Source of the DNA: an uncultured Selenomonadaceae bacterium
Lineage (GTDB): Bacteria > Bacillota > Negativicutes > Selenomonadales > Selenomonadaceae
NCBI GenBank assembly: GCA_905233965.1
Contig: CAJOFG010000035.1
Span: 1 to 8,152 of the forward strand
DNA: 8,152 nt
Direction: 5' to 3'
This document shows, piece by piece, positions 6,767-8,152 of the stretch. How positions within the stretch are numbered: position 1 is the first letter of the stretch; each line of letters opens with the position of its first letter. The notes beneath the pieces were generated by a model, which made no database searches, was not told the DNA's origin, and saw only the letters and a program-made list of their open reading frames with translations. A program made the translations under genes and the position numbers.

Positions 6767-8074
6767 ATGCCGGAAGAAAAATTTTCAAACTTGATTGAAT
6801 CGGAGAAAAAATTTTTCAAATCTGTTTACGCAACCGGGACTTTCACTGTCGATGTGGTGAAAAAATTTTTTGCGGATACCGAGAAACAATTTGCCGAACT
6901 CGGTTACCGGGAAAATCGGACGACGGAAGTCGAAAATATTTTGGTGCCGCTTTTGGACGATGTCGGAGATTTTGTCGTTGCCGGTCCGGTACTTCGCGAA
7001 ATAAGGAGAAATTATCCGGCGGCTCATATAACTTTGGTTGTCAACAAGTCGGTTTATCCTCTCGCCGAATTTTGCCCCTACGTCAATGAAATTTTGAAAT
7101 TCGACGTTGACAACGGCATACTGTTGGAGGAAGAAATTTTCCGGTGTATCGACTTCGCCGGAGAACATCTTTTGAAACGGCACTTCACGCTGAGTTTTTG
7201 CTTTCAATATTTTTCGCACCGGCAAATTTATTTGTCGTACTTCAGCGGCGCGAAAATAAGAGTCGGGCATCTCGTCGATCGCGAATACAATCTTTATTCC
7301 GACGGAGAAATTCCGGCACCGGTACACATTGCAAATTTTTTGCTGACTCACCCGGTCATTCACCCGAAAGAAATTTTTCACGATACCGATCGCTCTTTGT
7401 ACGTCCTTGAATCCGTCGGCTTGAAAATCGGCGCGACGAATACGGAAATTTGGTACACCGGCGAAGATTTATTCCGGGCGAAAAAAATTTCGGAGGGGTT
7501 CGCGCCGGGCAGAATAAAAATTGCTCTCGGTATCGGCGGCAAAAGTCATCCGGGAAAAATTTATCCGGTCTCTCAATATTTGCCGGCGTTGAAAAAAATT
7601 ATTTCCAAAGGTGCGGCGGTTTTTATTTTCGGCGGCGCGACCGAAACGGACGACGCAAAATTTTTACGGGAGAATTTGCCGGAAGAATTTGCAAAAAATA
7701 TCGTCGCGTTGAAAGCCGGCTGGCGATTGACTTCCGCGCTCATTTCACTTTCGGATTTGTACATCGGCAACGACACAGGCACGGCTCACATTGCCGTCGC
7801 CGCGAAATTGCCGGTCATCACCGTGATTTGCGAAGCGAAATCCGAAGAGGGCGACTTCGGCGGGGGAATCAGAAATTTCCGCAGATTTTTTCCGCGACAA
7901 ACTCCGGCGATTGTTCTTCGTCCGGAAAAATATCTTGACGGTTGCGTCAAAAATTTTTTCGTCGGCGGTTGCTCCGCGCCTGAACCTCATTGCATTAAAC
8001 AGATAAAGCCGGACGAAATAGTTGCGGCTTACGACAAAATGCTTGACTATATTAAGAAAAACAAGCGCACTTAA
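6767..8074 (+). CDS. Glycosyltransferase family 9 protein (heptosyltransferase-like)
   Basis: A 435-residue protein with an ATG start at 6767 and a GGGGG ribosome binding site at 6755-6759. The first GT-B Rossmann half begins near residue 57 with ILVPLLDDVGDFVVAGPVLREIRRNYP, broken here as ILVPLLDDVGDF and PVLREIRRNYP, the usual family 9 opening. The second half carries ALGIGGKSHPGKIYP (253-267), FIFGGATETDD (287-297) and GNDTGTAHIAVAAKLPVI (334-351), the donor-binding signature of ADP-heptose:LPS heptosyltransferases. Members transfer a sugar from a nucleotide donor at the cytoplasmic face of the inner membrane. The donor and acceptor here cannot be read from sequence, and no other heptose gene is in the window. 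Residues 1-55 form a charged N-terminal extension absent from minimal family members. Cysteines 393, 402 and 409 (GGCSAPEPHC) form a C-terminal cluster also seen in related proteins. It is the last gene of the operon. Confidence 0.9.
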   Translation: MPEEKFSNLIESEKKFFKSVYATGTFTVDVVKKFFADTEKQFAELGYRENRTTEVENILVPLLDDVGDFVVAGPVLREIRRNYPAAHITLVVNKSVYPLAEFCPYVNEILKFDVDNGILLEEEIFRCIDFAGEHLLKRHFTLSFCFQYFSHRQIYLSYFSGAKIRVGHLVDREYNLYSDGEIPAPVHIANFLLTHPVIHPKEIFHDTDRSLYVLESVGLKIGATNTEIWYTGEDLFRAKKISEGFAPGRIKIALGIGGKSHPGKIYPVSQYLPALKKIISKGAAVFIFGGATETDDAKFLRENLPEEFAKNIVALKAGWRLTSALISLSDLYIGNDTGTAHIAVAAKLPVITVICEAKSEEGDFGGGIRNFRRFFPRQTPAIVLRPEKYLDGCVKNFFVGGCSAPEPHCIKQIKPDEIVAAYDKMLDYIKKNKRT

Positions 8075-8097
8075 AAATTCCGTCGCCTTACCGAAAT

Positions 8098-8146
8098 GCG
8101 GCGAAAAGCCCCCGACTTCAGACGTGGGGATGAAAGTCGCTTTTTT
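8098..8146 (+). terminator. Probable intrinsic terminator of the operon, with an IS200/IS605-like hairpin core
   Basis: GCGGC (8098-8102) pairs with GTCGC (8136-8140), with one G-T pair. Inside that, CCCC (8109-8112) pairs with GGGG (8126-8129), and CGAC/GACG forms an inner stem with one A-A mismatch and a TTCA loop. Six T follow at 8141-8146. The stem plus T tract, 24 bases after the GT9 stop, fits a rho-independent terminator. The core closely resembles the end hairpins of IS200/IS605-type elements, so it may be a remnant of one. Confidence 0.55.
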
Positions 8147-8152
8147 CTTGCC

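Noticed and set aside
6785..7381. A 198-codon minus-strand frame opposite the GT9 gene
   Set aside because: It shadows a well-supported glycosyltransferase, has no domain signature, and is Phe/Arg-rich as expected from reverse reading of AAA/TTT-rich codons.
1..8152. CRISPR array, tRNA, rRNA, complete insertion sequence or prophage genes
   Set aside because: No regularly spaced repeats, no tRNA-like cloverleaf or rRNA motifs, and no transposase, integrase or phage structural motifs were seen on either strand.

Overview
This window looks like a chromosomal segment from a moderately AT-rich bacterium with Firmicutes-type features: strong GGAGG ribosome binding sites, TTG and GTG starts, SigA-like promoters and a type 2 (clostridial/eukaryote-like) isoleucyl-tRNA synthetase. 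It also carries a family 9 glycosyltransferase of the kind found in heptose/LPS pathways. That combination suggests a diderm Firmicute such as a member of the Negativicutes (Selenomonas-like), but this is inference from gene content only. There is no phage, CRISPR array, tRNA, rRNA or complete mobile element.

Layout. Two transcription units diverge from an intergenic region at about 3758-4036. Leftward (minus strand), ileS occupies 3757-611. It is followed at once by a DUF1919-family gene starting at 597 and running off the left edge of the window. The DUF1919 gene carries a run of ten G residues (coding strand; 390-399 in the window) that throws the downstream DUF1919 half out of frame, so the gene as given encodes only a 97-residue stub. 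This is either a sequencing or assembly error or a phase-variable ON/OFF switch, and it is the most interesting point in the window. Rightward (plus strand), two tandem diverged DUF445 membrane-anchored proteins (4037-5416 and 5431-6753) and a GT9 glycosyltransferase (6767-8074) are separated by gaps of 13-14 bases. They form a likely three-gene operon, ending at a structured, T-tailed hairpin at 8098-8146.

Regulation. Each direction has a recognisable TATAAT -10 element. The ileS leader holds a perfect 13-bp inverted repeat whose 3' arm contains the ileS Shine-Dalgarno sequence. I see no T-box leader upstream of ileS, although T-boxes are common for this gene in Firmicutes. The hairpin past the GT9 gene can serve as a terminator, but its core also resembles the end hairpins of IS200/IS605-type elements.

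How the genes fit together. ileS is housekeeping. The DUF1919 and GT9 genes point to cell-surface polysaccharide work, and the DUF445 pair to the cell envelope, but nothing in the window proves that they share a pathway.
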